A DNA stretch of 64,000 nucleotides. Origin: Woeseiaceae bacterium (lineage in GTDB: Bacteria > Pseudomonadota > Gammaproteobacteria > Steroidobacterales > Woeseiaceae). Shown here in pieces: positions 1 to 8,468 of this stretch. The position numbers were made by a program, and so were the translations under genes. The stretch spans positions 1 through 64,000 of the forward strand of contig JAJFKU010000044.1 of the NCBI GenBank assembly GCA_021773035.1, in the 5' to 3' direction. The notes beneath the pieces are model-generated. The model did not search any database and had not been told where the DNA came from. It saw nothing but the letters and a program-made list of their open reading frames with translations. Position 1 is the stretch's first letter. Each line of letters opens with the position of its first letter.

Positions 1-1
1 C

Positions 2-75
2 GGTGTTGATCCGGGAGGACCGATGCCGTCTTCACGAGCCACAGGCGACGGCATCGGCCCGCCCGGATCAACACC
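2..75. repeat. Long hairpin 1 with conserved 16-nt loop
   Basis: The arms 2-30 and 47-75 are inverted copies matching at 27 of 29 positions (mismatches facing positions 16 and 19). They enclose a 16-nt loop at 31-46, TTCACGAGCCACAGGC. No T-run follows on either strand, so a simple intrinsic terminator is unlikely. The loop is the reverse complement, 15 of 16, of the loop of the second hairpin at 119-190, although the stems are unrelated. The element lies 3' of the arginase gene. The repeat is read directly; its function is unknown. Confidence 0.85.
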
Positions 76-118
76 TGTTCAGCAACACGACCGCTTACTG
101 AAATACATGCCGACTGTC

Positions 119-190
119 GGGATGCGGTGGGAACGCCAATGACCTCGCCTGTGGGTCGTGAAGAGGTCATTGGCGTTCCCACCGCAGCCC
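119..190. repeat. Long hairpin 2 with complementary conserved loop
   Basis: The arms 119-146 and 163-190 match at 27 of 28 positions (one mismatch, facing position 122). The loop at 147-162 is GCCTGTGGGTCGTGAA. It equals the reverse complement of the hairpin 1 loop except for one base. The stems share nothing with hairpin 1, so the loop is the conserved core and the stems are locus-specific. The spacer between the hairpins (76-118) is 43 bases and looks unstructured. The arginase stop codon is 70 bases further on. It could act as an mRNA 3' structure, a protein-binding loop or a recombination core; the sequence alone does not decide. Confidence 0.85.
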
Positions 191-260
191 TGCGCCGAAC
201 ATCAATTCGATCAGCTCCGACACCGTCTGTAAGGTCGGGCCTGGGTTATTACACGTAGCA

Positions 261-1181
261 CTACAAAATACTGCGACCGAAAGCACTTTGCACCAGTGTA
301 ACCGCACGTTCAGCCGAGACGTTTGCCTGATCCAGGAACGGGTTTAGCTCAACCACCTCCATGGAAATCATGCGGCCGTCGTTGGCACAATCTTCGAGCA
401 GCAAATGTGCCTCACGGAAACTCACACCGCCCGGAACCAGCGTTCCCGACCCCGGAATCACTTCGGGATCGCAACCGTCAAGATCGAAACTGATATGAAA
501 GCCCGCAGTGCCGGCGTTTACAAGCTCCAGCGCCCGCCTCGATACTTCGCTCATGCCCAGCTGATCGATATCGCGCATCGTGAACGCCGTGATACCTGAC
601 TTGTTAATGAACTCGCGCTCTACACGATCGATATCCCGAATCCCGATCAAGGCGACGTTCTCGGGCGCAACAGCCGGCTTCGACTGCAGAATGTCGGAAA
701 GCTCAGGATCGCCATAACCCAGCAGGTGGGCGAGCGGCATACCATGCACGTTGCCACTGGGCGAGGTCTCGGGGAGGTTCATGTCGCCGTGCGCATCGAA
801 CCAGATCAAACCGGAGCGCTGCTTTTGTCCACGTAAATGCGCCGAGATGCCGGAAACCGTGCCCATCGCGATGGAATGATCGCCACCGATAACCAGCGGT
901 GTTTCTCCTCTACTCAGTGATTCGCGAACCGCGACAGCCAGTCGTTCACAAACATCGAGGATTTCGGTCTTAAATCGCGTTTTCGACGCCGCCTGCCCGC
1001 GCAGATCCGCGGCGGCAACCACGATATCCGTTTCACCGGCGATGCTATAACCCAGTCGTTCAACGCCCTCGCGTAAGCCGGCAATGCGAAATGCCGACGG
1101 GCCGGCGTCCGTACCGCGGCGCGATGCACCCAGGTCGAGCGGCACGTTAATAATGTGTACGGGTTTTGAGGATCGGTCCAT
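261..1181 (-). CDS. rocF: Arginase
   Basis: Cytosolic ureohydrolase of 306 residues, the usual length for bacterial arginase, converting L-arginine to ornithine and urea. The binuclear manganese site is visible: GGDHS near residue 100, DAHGD near residue 129, and SFDLDGCDP near residue 230 followed by a glycine-rich GSGTLVPGG. These identify the arginase/agmatinase/formiminoglutamase fold. Arginase rather than agmatinase is preferred because ornithine cyclodeaminase lies 10 bases upstream in the same direction, giving a two-step arginine-to-proline route. The operon is divergent from an Lrp/AsnC regulator. Two long hairpins follow the stop codon at 70-260 bases. Confidence 0.93.
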   Translation of the reverse strand: MDRSSKPVHIINVPLDLGASRRGTDAGPSAFRIAGLREGVERLGYSIAGETDIVVAAADLRGQAASKTRFKTEILDVCERLAVAVRESLSRGETPLVIGGDHSIAMGTVSGISAHLRGQKQRSGLIWFDAHGDMNLPETSPSGNVHGMPLAHLLGYGDPELSDILQSKPAVAPENVALIGIRDIDRVEREFINKSGITAFTMRDIDQLGMSEVSRRALELVNAGTAGFHISFDLDGCDPEVIPGSGTLVPGGVSFREAHLLLEDCANDGRMISMEVVELNPFLDQANVSAERAVTLVQSAFGRSIL

Positions 1182-1191
1182 TCGTCTTCTC

Positions 1192-2265
1192 TTAAGCTGC
1201 TTTTCTTGAGTGTGCCTGACCGCTGTCGCTCATCAGTCGTTCGAACAGGTTCTTCGGATCGGGTAGTTCGGGCACCAGCGCTATCTTCACGCCCTCGCCG
1301 TATTCCTCCGCCATTTGCTGAACGTAACGCAGCGCAGAGTAGTCCTCCATGGCGAACCCGACCGAATCGAATACCGTTATCTGTTCGGCACTCTCACGCC
1401 CCGCTTCGGTTTTCGCCAATACACGCCACAGATCGTTCACCGGATGATTGTCCGGCAACTGCTGGATGTCGCCTTCAATTCGTGTCTGCGGTTCGTACTC
1501 CACGAAGATTCTTGCAGCGCGCAACACATCGGCGTGTAGCTCCGTTTTACCGGGGCAGTCACCACCAATCGCATTGATGTGCATGCCGGGCGATACCATA
1601 TCCGGCGTCAATATCGTTGCCCAGGCCTTATCGGCCGTGCAGGTTGTCACTATATCGGCACCCTTTACCGCGGCGGCCGATGAGCCCGCCGGCACCACGT
1701 TCAAGCGCGGATAGTCGCGCAGGTTATGCCTGAGCTTCTCTACGGCGTCGCCGTCGATGTCGAAAACCTGCACGGTTTCAATCCCCAGAATGGTATGAAA
1801 CGCAATGGCCTGGAACTCGCTCTGAGCGCCGCAACCGATCATGCCGAGTACTTTCGAATCGGGGCGCGCGAGCGCCTGCGCCGCCACGGCGGAAACCGCC
1901 GCGGTACGGAACGCCGTCGTCAGCGTCAGCTCCGAGACGAAGCTTGGATAACCGGTTTCGACATCGGCCAGCGCGCCGAAAGCCATCACCGTGGGGAGTC
2001 CCTTTGCGGTATTCGCCGGATGACCGTTGACGTACTTGAAGGCGTAGCGCTCAGCATCGGAAACCGGCATCAGCTCGATAACGCCAATGTCGCTGTGCGA
2101 CGCTACACGCGCGCACTTGTCGAACTCCTCCCAGCGCAGGAAATCGGCCTTTACGGTTCTGGCCATGCCAGCGATAAACTCGCCGACGCCAATACGGTTT
2201 ACCAGGCGCCCAAGCGCCGGAACGTCTACAAACTGGGTCATGATGATGCTCGGGTCAGATTGCAA
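1192..2265 (-). CDS. ocd: Ornithine cyclodeaminase
   Basis: NAD-dependent enzyme of the ornithine cyclodeaminase/mu-crystallin family, 357 residues, expected to convert ornithine to proline plus ammonia. The Rossmann motif GMIGCGAQSEFQA is near residue 140. The catalytic-aspartate segment INAIGGDCPGKTEL, typical of true ornithine cyclodeaminases, is near residue 232. It is the first gene of the arginase operon, and the combination strongly supports arginine catabolism to proline. The start lies 121 bases from that of the divergent Lrp-type regulator, and the intergenic region holds an Lrp-like palindrome. Alanine dehydrogenase or other paralogous activities are possible but less likely given the neighbour. 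Confidence 0.92.
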   Translation of the reverse strand: MQSDPSIIMTQFVDVPALGRLVNRIGVGEFIAGMARTVKADFLRWEEFDKCARVASHSDIGVIELMPVSDAERYAFKYVNGHPANTAKGLPTVMAFGALADVETGYPSFVSELTLTTAFRTAAVSAVAAQALARPDSKVLGMIGCGAQSEFQAIAFHTILGIETVQVFDIDGDAVEKLRHNLRDYPRLNVVPAGSSAAAVKGADIVTTCTADKAWATILTPDMVSPGMHINAIGGDCPGKTELHADVLRAARIFVEYEPQTRIEGDIQQLPDNHPVNDLWRVLAKTEAGRESAEQITVFDSVGFAMEDYSALRYVQQMAEEYGEGVKIALVPELPDPKNLFERLMSDSGQAHSRKAA

Positions 2266-2314
2266 AGAGCCTAGTTTGAGGCGAAAAAGCCGTAGTTACC
2301 AGATAACAGCCTGC

Positions 2315-2331
2315 GCTAATTGTGCTAATTA
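2315..2331. promoter_or_regulatory. Putative Lrp/AsnC operator
   Basis: Between the divergent ocd and Lrp-type genes, TAATT-N5-AATTA forms a 15-bp palindrome at 2317-2331. The heptamer GCTAATT is repeated directly at 2315-2321 and 2324-2330. A short AT-rich palindrome of about 15 bp is the usual form of Lrp/AsnC sites, and the position between a regulator and its likely target operon fits. The repeat is seen; binding is inferred. Confidence 0.45.
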
Positions 2332-2386
2332 CTGTCATAATGGATAGCAATACTGGCAATTTGCTACATGCACTCGGGAGTCGGCG

Positions 2387-2815
2387 ATGCTCAAGCTCGA
2401 TACCACAGACCAGGGCCTGCTGGCGCTGCTACGCGCCGACGCGCGCGTGTCGGTGGTCGAACTCGCGAAACGCCTCAAAGTATCCCGGGCGACGGTGCAA
2501 AACCGTATGCGACGACTCGAGCAGCAGGGTGTCATCCTGGGCTATACCGTCGCCATCGCCAGCGACGTAGAACGGCCGGCCGTTCGTGCCTTGATGAGCA
2601 TCGGTGCGGACAGCGCCAGCGAGGCAGGCGTCATCGCTAAACTGCGCGGTAATCCTCACGTTGTCGCGGTTCACCACACGACCGGGCGCTGGGACCTGAT
2701 CGCCGAGATTCAGGCGGATACGCTGTCGTCGTTCAACAAGGTCGTCGGCACGCTGCGCTTGATCGACGGGGTGACATCGACCGAGACTAGTCTTCTGCTG
2801 GATAGTTACGAATGA
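2387..2815 (+). CDS. Lrp/AsnC family transcriptional regulator
   Basis: A 142-residue regulator with the standard two-domain layout. The N-terminal winged helix-turn-helix (residues about 1-60) includes LDTTDQGLLALLRADARVS and VSRATVQNRMRRLEQQG. The C-terminal RAM/AsnC effector domain (about 65-140) contains VAVHHTTGRWDLIAEIQ. The family binds amino acids and forms octamers or dimers on DNA. Divergent orientation to the ornithine cyclodeaminase/arginase operon makes that operon the likely target, with arginine or ornithine as plausible effector. Its last 29 bases overlap, tail to tail, the small gene at 2787-2993. Confidence 0.92.
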   Translation: MLKLDTTDQGLLALLRADARVSVVELAKRLKVSRATVQNRMRRLEQQGVILGYTVAIASDVERPAVRALMSIGADSASEAGVIAKLRGNPHVVAVHHTTGRWDLIAEIQADTLSSFNKVVGTLRLIDGVTSTETSLLLDSYE

Positions 2816-2993
2816 CGACGTGCTGGCCGGTGCTGTTGTAGGGATCGCCACCGCTATCGACGTCTTTCGATATCGAGAGCTCAGCCGGCTCCCGCAGCTT
2901 CGATCTGATAACACGCACATCTTCGCGTTCGGACTCGATCTCTATCGACTCATCGCGCACGACCGACTTCGTTTTTGCGTTATGTAAATTCAT
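2787..2993 (-). CDS. Small acidic protein at the end of the RimK cassette
   Basis: A 68-residue, charged, cytosolic-looking protein with no signal peptide or membrane segment; I do not recognise a family. A strong Shine-Dalgarno sequence (AGGAAGGG) lies just before the ATG, which supports expression. It is rich in Glu, Asp, Arg and Ser and ends in the acidic tail RNYPAED. It follows rimK on the same strand after 175 bases. Because RimK adds glutamates to a protein C-terminus, a small protein with an acidic C-terminus encoded beside it could be a substrate or partner; that is speculation. The 3' end overlaps the Lrp-type gene by 29 bases. Confidence 0.6.
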   Translation of the reverse strand: MNLHNAKTKSVVRDESIEIESEREDVRVIRSKLREPAELSISKDVDSGGDPYNSTGQHVVIRNYPAED

Positions 2994-3168
2994 GACCCTT
3001 CCTGTGGCTATGTTCGCTCAGTAGGGATTTTGAACCGTCGTGGCGAGGATAATTCTGTCACCGGTCGGGAGAAATCGTCCGCTCGTCGGCTCGCTGCCGC
3101 TCATCGGTATCGCAGTACCGTTCACACCTCTCTCGGCCGCAGGAGCCGATTCAGCGAAGCGGAACCGG

Positions 3169-4074
3169 CTAACCTTTGCCGCGAGTCTTTGTGCGTCCGT
3201 GACGAGCATTTTTTTCGATGAACTCGATAATCGTGCCGGCTACATCGCGCTTCGTCGCCTTCTCTATGCCCTCCAACCCGGGGCTGGAGTTGACTTCGAG
3301 CACGACCGGGCCGCGGCTGGATTGCAGTAGATCGACACCGGCTACATTAAGCCCCATAACCTTCGCTGACTGAACGGCCGTTCTGCGCTCGGCGGGGGAA
3401 ATCTTCACCAGCGATGCGGTGCCGCCGCGATGCAGGTTGGACCTGAACTCGCCCTCCTTGCCCTGGCGTTTCATGGCCGCAACGACTTTGTCGCCAATGA
3501 CCAGGCAACGAATGTCCGCCCCGTCGGCTTCCTTGACGAATTCCTGGACCATGAAGTTCGCCTTAAGACCGCGGAACGCCTCGATCACGCTGGCCGCGGC
3601 TTTTTTGGTTTCGGCAAGCACCACGCCCACACCTTGCGTACCCTCCAATAGTTTGATGACAACCGGTGCACCGCCGACGACGGCGAGCAGGTCGTCAGTA
3701 TCGCCCGGCGCATTTGCAAACCCCGTTACCGGAAGGTCGATCCCTTTTCGCGCCAGCAGTTGCAGCGACCGCAGCTTGTCCCGCGAGCGGCTGATCGCGA
3801 CGGACTCATTGACCGAGTAGACGCCCATGGTTTCGAACTGCCGCACCACGGCCGTGCCATAGAAGGTCACCGACGCGCCGATACGCGGAATGATCGCGTC
3901 AAAGCCCTTCAAAGACTCGCCGTTGTAGTGAATATCGGATTCGTTGCTGACGATATTCATGTAGCAACGTTTATGATTGATGACCCTGATCGCATGCCCT
4001 CGCTCTTCGCCGGCCTCGACGAGGCGCCGGGTCGAGTACAGGTCACGATTGGTCGATAACACGGCAATTTTCAT
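3169..4074 (-). CDS. rimK: RimK, ATP-grasp alpha-L-glutamate ligase
   Basis: A 301-residue ATP-grasp ligase, essentially the length of E. coli RimK, which adds glutamate residues to the C-terminus of ribosomal protein S6. The N-terminal region shows the RimK-specific CYMNI and [16 protein letters not shown]. The ATP-grasp core carries [17 protein letters not shown] (near residue 140) and the metal-binding [15 protein letters not shown] (near residue 265). Its start overlaps the upstream M14-like hydrolase by four bases (ATGA), so the two are translationally coupled. A retropepsin-like protease begins the operon, giving a ligase plus two candidate trimming enzymes for a polyglutamate tag. Confidence 0.92.
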   Translation of the reverse strand: MKIAVLSTNRDLYSTRRLVEAGEERGHAIRVINHKRCYMNIVSNESDIHYNGESLKGFDAIIPRIGASVTFYGTAVVRQFETMGVYSVNESVAISRSRDKLRSLQLLARKGIDLPVTGFANAPGDTDDLLAVVGGAPVVIKLLEGTQGVGVVLAETKKAAASVIEAFRGLKANFMVQEFVKEADGADIRCLVIGDKVVAAMKRQGKEGEFRSNLHRGGTASLVKISPAERRTAVQSAKVMGLNVAGVDLLQSSRGPVVLEVNSSPGLEGIEKATKRDVAGTIIEFIEKNARHGRTKTRGKG

Positions 4075-5108
4075 TCCGAACTGCCCCCCGAATGCGTCGC
4101 TGCGAAAGCCTCCACTTTATCCTCGGCGTGTGACACGCTCTTGAACGCCGCGAGGTTAAACAGCGCATCGCCCTCATGCGCGAGCGGCAAATTGCTGCGA
4201 CCGATGACAATTCCGTCGAACGGTGCCTTCACGAGCTCCTCACTATCACCCAGCGGATCGCTGATGACCGCCACTACCTGTTCTTGCAGGACTCGCTCAC
4301 CAAGTTCGGCCTTGCGACTGACCACGCCGCTGACCGGTGCGCGCAACCAACTGGTGGATGCCGCAACCACCGGTGTCAGTGCCTTACTCTTTTTGCTCGC
4401 CGCCAACATCCCGATATGCCGCATCACGCGGATGACCCCGGAGATTCCGCCTCGAATACTGACCTCATCGAAACGCAGCGCCTCTCCTGCTTCGTAGACC
4501 AGCATCGGAACACCGAGTTCTGAAGCACTATCCCTAAGCGAACCATCCCTGATGTTCGAATCGATAACGACCGGTGCGCCGAAGGCCATTGCCAGCTCCC
4601 TGTTTGTCTCATTGCCGAGGTTGGTGCGAATTTGCGGAAAATTTGAGCGATTCAGTGCCCCGGTATGCAGGTCAATCCCGACATCCACTTTCGAGATAAT
4701 TTCCTGAATGAAGATGTTCGCCGTACGAGCGGCGATTGAACCACGCGAGCTACCCGGGAAGGAGCGGTTCAGATCGCGGCGATCGGGCAGATATCGAGAC
4801 TGATCGAGAAAACCGTGCACGTTAACGATCGGAACGGCGATCAGCGTGCCGCGGATTTCGGCCAGGATCTTGCGCTTGAGCAGCCGGCGAACGATCTCCA
4901 CGCCATTCAGTTCGTCGCCGTGTATCGCAGCGGACAAAACCAGCACAGGGCCCTCTCTACGACCGCAAACCACCTGTACCGGCATGGACAGGGCCGTACC
5001 GGTGTAGAGATCCGCAACGGGCAGACTGATGGCCGCCCTCGTGCCCGGCCTGACTTCGACATCGCCGATGCTGATTGCACGATTCTTCTTTATCGTCGAC
5101 TTCACCAC
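4071..5108 (-). CDS. M14-like succinylglutamate desuccinylase/aspartoacylase family protein
   Basis: A 345-residue zinc hydrolase of the AstE/AspA (M14-related) family. The zinc-ligand segment [17 protein letters not shown] is near residue 60, and [14 protein letters not shown] near residue 145 supplies the second ligand region. The C-terminal third (from about residue 255) resembles the beta-rich tail with biotinyl-lipoyl-like features ([19 protein letters not shown]) seen in this subgroup. It overlaps rimK by four bases and lies 15 bases after the retropepsin gene, a combination common beside RimK. A role in removing or processing glutamyl additions is inferred from context, not shown. N-acyl amino acid hydrolysis is an alternative. 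Confidence 0.82.
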   Translation of the reverse strand: MVKSTIKKNRAISIGDVEVRPGTRAAISLPVADLYTGTALSMPVQVVCGRREGPVLVLSAAIHGDELNGVEIVRRLLKRKILAEIRGTLIAVPIVNVHGFLDQSRYLPDRRDLNRSFPGSSRGSIAARTANIFIQEIISKVDVGIDLHTGALNRSNFPQIRTNLGNETNRELAMAFGAPVVIDSNIRDGSLRDSASELGVPMLVYEAGEALRFDEVSIRGGISGVIRVMRHIGMLAASKKSKALTPVVAASTSWLRAPVSGVVSRKAELGERVLQEQVVAVISDPLGDSEELVKAPFDGIVIGRSNLPLAHEGDALFNLAAFKSVSHAEDKVEAFAATHSGGSSE

Positions 5109-5123
5109 TGTAACGCCTTCATC

Positions 5124-5570
5124 CTATCCGCTCACCAGGAACGATCGCCCGGGATCGACGATCGCTATCCCTTTGATCGCCGTCCTTCCCAGCAACATTC
5201 GAAACAGCATGTTGTCCCTTTCCGTCAATGTAATCTCAATCGGCCACGACCGGCCAGCGACTTGCACCGGCGTCCTGATGACCCACCGCGGTTCACTATG
5301 CCCGCCCGAATCCCTCACGACCCGGCGGTCTATGACGTCGGCAAGGCAGGTGACAACAGTGTCGTTATCGCGCTGATTGGGATGCACCAGGAACTCCACC
5401 TGACGCCGCCCGGCCTTTTCAAATTCGCAAACCTTGAAAGCATGCAGCGCCGATGTTCGCGCGCCGGTATCAACCTTCGCTTTAATCCCCTCAAGGCCGA
5501 GTTCGGGGAGATTCACCCATTCTCGCCACCCGAATTCTATAAGGCGCTTGCTTTGCATCTCTGTTGGCAC
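5124..5570 (-). CDS. Retropepsin-like aspartic protease (RimB-type)
   Basis: A 148-residue protein of the family annotated as ATP-dependent zinc protease, actually with a retropepsin fold. The active-site motif VDTGARTSALHA sits near residue 35, with the catalytic aspartate in DTG. A later hydrophobic stretch, MLLGRTAIKG, near residue 128, matches the second conserved block of the family. It is first in the operon ahead of the M14-like hydrolase and rimK. Members beside RimK in pseudomonads (RimB) have been linked to removal of the S6 glutamate tail; assignment here rests on gene order plus motif. No signal peptide is visible, so it acts in the cytosol. Confidence 0.82.
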   Translation of the reverse strand: MPTEMQSKRLIEFGWREWVNLPELGLEGIKAKVDTGARTSALHAFKVCEFEKAGRRQVEFLVHPNQRDNDTVVTCLADVIDRRVVRDSGGHSEPRWVIRTPVQVAGRSWPIEITLTERDNMLFRMLLGRTAIKGIAIVDPGRSFLVSG

Positions 5571-5752
5571 CTTGTCAGGCCGGTATCGTTAGTCCAAAGC
5601 GGCATTTCCTACTCTTTTGAAGCCGCCGTCAACCACTAATCCGCTACGATCGGTGCCGCGGCTCGGCCCAGCCGTTGCGGCGTATGAAAACCGGCGGAAC
5701 CTCGGTTAGGATAGGACACTGGATAAAAACCGATAAACAGCAGGAGAGTTCG

Positions 5753-6211
5753 ATGGCGATTGAGTTTGAATTAAATGGCGACGCTGTCAGCCTGAACGTC
5801 GAGTCTGACATGCCGCTCTTGTGGGCGATCAGAGATATCTCCGGACTGACCGGCACCAAATTCGGCTGCGGCAAGGCACTCTGCGGTGCCTGCACCGTAC
5901 ACGTCGACGGACAGCCGATGCGATCGTGCTCACTGCCGGTCGCCGCCGTTGCGGGCCGCGCGGTGACCACCATTGAGGGCTTGTCCGAAACCGGGGACCA
6001 TCCCGTGCAGCAAGCCTGGCGCGAACTCAACGTGCCGCAATGCGGCTACTGCCAATCGGGGCAAATCATGAGCGCCGCCGCACTGCTGGCACGAACGCCA
6101 AACCCCAGCGACGACGACATCGATACTGCGATGAGCGGCAACATCTGCCGCTGCGGCACTTACCCGCGCATTCGCAAGGCCATCCACCGCGCAGCGGAGG
6201 GCAAATCATGA
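5753..6211 (+). CDS. Ior-type (2Fe-2S) subunit of a molybdenum oxidoreductase
   Basis: A 152-residue two-domain iron-sulfur subunit of the xanthine-oxidase family, as in isoquinoline 1-oxidoreductase alpha. The plant-type ferredoxin cluster motif [11 protein letters not shown] is near residue 41. The second [2Fe-2S] domain carries [10 protein letters not shown] (near 100) and CRCGTYPRI (near 138). The start at 5753 is chosen because CAGGAGA lies just upstream and the family begins with a short beta strand, as in MAIEFELNG. It overlaps the large subunit by four bases (ATGA). It passes electrons from the molybdenum centre to an acceptor, in this family often a cytochrome. Confidence 0.9.
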   Translation: MAIEFELNGDAVSLNVESDMPLLWAIRDISGLTGTKFGCGKALCGACTVHVDGQPMRSCSLPVAAVAGRAVTTIEGLSETGDHPVQQAWRELNVPQCGYCQSGQIMSAAALLARTPNPSDDDIDTAMSGNICRCGTYPRIRKAIHRAAEGKS

Positions 6212-8463
6212 GCCAGCTACGAAAGATCAGCCGCCGCGAGTTTCTCAAGAAAACCGGCCAGGCCAGTGGCGGCCTGGTCTTTGCCGTAACGTTTGCCAGC
6301 GCCTGCCAGCCCGCCGGGCCGGGGCCCGCGGCGAAGGCCGCGGCGAGTATCGCGCCCAACCTCTACGTGAACGTCCGCAACGACGGCGTCGTGGAAATCG
6401 TCTGCCACCGCTCGGAGATGGGACAAGGCATTCGTACCTGCCTGCCACAGATTATCGCCGATGAGATGGAAGCCAGCTGGGATCGTATCGAAGTCATTCA
6501 GGCGCAGGGTCACGAGAAGTACGGCGATCAGAATACCGACGGCTCGACCAGCATTCGCAAACACTTCGACTTGTTGCGCAACGCTGGAGCAACAGCGCGC
6601 GAAATGATGATCATGGCCGCTGCCACGATGTGGGATGTACCCGCAGGCGAGTGCGTCGCGAGGGAGCATGCCGTTCACCACGAGGCAAGCTCGCGATCAG
6701 CCGGATTCGGCGACCTCGTGGATACAGCCGAGAAGCTCGCAGCACCGGAGAAAGCCGAGTTTAAGTCGCGGCAGGACTACCGTTTTATTGGCAAGTCGAT
6801 GGACCTGATCGACGGTCATGCCTACACGACCGGTTCGGCCATGTATGGCATCGACACGGTATTGCCGGACATGCTCTACGCATCGATCGAGCGCTGTCCC
6901 GCATTTGGCGGCAGCGTTGCGTCGCTGGACGACAGCGCCGCTTTAGCGGTGTCCGGCGTCAGCCAGGTGCTGAGAATGCCGGATCCTACGGCACCGGCAT
7001 TTTTCAACATACAAGGTGGCATTGCCGTACTGGCATCCAACACCTGGTCCGCCGAGCAGGGCCGCAAGGCGCTCGTCATCGACTGGGATCGCGGCGCCAA
7101 TGGCGACTACGATTCCGCGTCTTATAGAGAAAGCCTGATCGAATCGGCAAGCGCTCCGGGAACCGCTGTTCTCACGCGCGGCGATATCGACGCGGTCGCC
7201 GGACGTGCAGACCAGACGCATGAGGCTGTTTATTACGCGCCCCATCTTTCGCAGGCGCCGATGGAACCACCGGCCGCCGTTGCAAGAATCAACGACGACG
7301 GCAGCTGCGAGATCTGGGCCTGTACGCAGGACCCGCAGACAGCGCGGCAAACCGTTGCGGCAACGCTGGGCCTCGAAAAAGAACAGGTCACCGTCAACGT
7401 CACTTTGCTGGGCGGCGGCTTTGGCCGCAAATCGAAACCGGACTTCATCGCAGAGGCTGCATGGCTGGCGAAAGAAACCGGGCGCCCTGTCAAAGTGTCC
7501 TGGACGCGTGAGGACGATATTCGCCACGGCTACCTGCATTCCGTCAGTGCGCAATACTTCCAGGCCGGTCTCGATGCTGACGGCAAAGCAACGAACTGGC
7601 TGCAGCGAACCAGCTTCCCATCCATCATGTCGACCTTCAGTCCCGATGCAACCGGACCGGGAGGGTTCGAGCTGGACCTCGGTTTGCTGGACAACCCCTA
7701 CGACATTCCGAATATGCGGCTGGAAACCTGCGACGCCAAAGCGCACCTGCGAATCGGCTGGCTGCGCTCGGTCTGCAATGTGTTTCACGCCTTTGGCGCC
7801 AGCGGCTTTGCCGATGAGCTCGCCCATCTCGCCGGGGAAGACCCGAAGGACTATTTGCTGAAGCTCATCGGGCCGGCACGCAAAATCGACCCGGCGGACG
7901 ATGACGCCAAGTACACCAACTACGGCCAGTCGCTCGAGCAACATCCGATCGATACCGGGCGCCTGAGCGCTATCGTCGAAAAAGTGGCGGAGATGGCCGG
8001 ATGGGGCAGAGAACTGCCGGAAGGGCACGGCCTCGGCATCGCCGTGCATCGGTCGTTTCTCAGTTACGTCGGCGCCGTTGCCGAAGTCAGCGTCGGTGAA
8101 GACGGCAAGCTCACAGTTCATGATATGTGGACCGCTATCGATGCCGGCACGATTATCAACCCGGATCGGGTTACGGCGCAGATGGAGGGTGCCGGTATAT
8201 TTGGCATGAGTCTTACGATGCATGGAGAAATAACCGCTAAAGACGGCGGTGTTGTGCAGGGTAACTTCGATACCTACCCACTGGTGCGGATGAACGAGTC
8301 CCCACATGAAATACATGTGCACATCATGGAGTCCGATGCTCCTCCAGGCGGTGTGGGCGAGCCCGGCGTACCGCCCATCGCACCGGCGATTGTGAACGCT
8401 TATTTCGCCGCCAGCGGCAATCGCATCAGGGAGCTACCGCTGAGGAATTCAGGCCTCGCCTGA
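6208..8463 (+). CDS. Ior-type molybdopterin-binding large subunit, Tat-exported
   Basis: A 751-residue molybdenum-binding subunit of the isoquinoline 1-oxidoreductase/aldehyde oxidoreductase family. The ATG at 6208 opens with [11 protein letters not shown], a near-ideal twin-arginine signal. A hydrophobic stretch ending ASAC follows, so the mature protein may be periplasmic and perhaps lipidated. [14 protein letters not shown] near residue 408 is the molybdopterin contact. [13 protein letters not shown] near residue 713 contains the glutamate that acts as base in this family. Coupled by ATGA to the 2Fe-2S subunit. The substrate cannot be read from sequence: N-heterocycles and aldehydes are both possible. 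No dedicated maturation gene (XdhC-like) is adjacent. Confidence 0.9.
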   Translation: MSQLRKISRREFLKKTGQASGGLVFAVTFASACQPAGPGPAAKAAASIAPNLYVNVRNDGVVEIVCHRSEMGQGIRTCLPQIIADEMEASWDRIEVIQAQGHEKYGDQNTDGSTSIRKHFDLLRNAGATAREMMIMAAATMWDVPAGECVAREHAVHHEASSRSAGFGDLVDTAEKLAAPEKAEFKSRQDYRFIGKSMDLIDGHAYTTGSAMYGIDTVLPDMLYASIERCPAFGGSVASLDDSAALAVSGVSQVLRMPDPTAPAFFNIQGGIAVLASNTWSAEQGRKALVIDWDRGANGDYDSASYRESLIESASAPGTAVLTRGDIDAVAGRADQTHEAVYYAPHLSQAPMEPPAAVARINDDGSCEIWACTQDPQTARQTVAATLGLEKEQVTVNVTLLGGGFGRKSKPDFIAEAAWLAKETGRPVKVSWTREDDIRHGYLHSVSAQYFQAGLDADGKATNWLQRTSFPSIMSTFSPDATGPGGFELDLGLLDNPYDIPNMRLETCDAKAHLRIGWLRSVCNVFHAFGASGFADELAHLAGEDPKDYLLKLIGPARKIDPADDDAKYTNYGQSLEQHPIDTGRLSAIVEKVAEMAGWGRELPEGHGLGIAVHRSFLSYVGAVAEVSVGEDGKLTVHDMWTAIDAGTIINPDRVTAQMEGAGIFGMSLTMHGEITAKDGGVVQGNFDTYPLVRMNESPHEIHVHIMESDAPPGGVGEPGVPPIAPAIVNAYFAASGNRIRELPLRNSGLA

Positions 8464-8468
8464 GTTGC

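Noticed and set aside
2..190. The two hairpins as ordinary intrinsic terminators of the arginase operon
   Set aside because: Neither stem is followed by a T-run on either strand, stems of 28-29 bp are far longer than needed, and the loops are 16 nt and conserved.
3001..3010. A partial match to the hairpin loop (CCTGTGGCT) near the small acidic gene
   Set aside because: Only nine to ten bases match, no inverted repeat flanks it, and it overlaps a good Shine-Dalgarno sequence on the minus strand.
3018..3209. A 63-codon minus-strand open frame between rimK and the small acidic gene
   Set aside because: It starts inside the rimK 3' end with no ribosome-binding site, and an equally long frame exists on the opposite strand; composition gives no clear coding signal. 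It may be real but I cannot support it.
3040..3330. A 96-codon plus-strand open frame over the rimK 3' end
   Set aside because: More than half of it lies antisense to the conserved ATP-grasp end of rimK, and the protein shows no family features.
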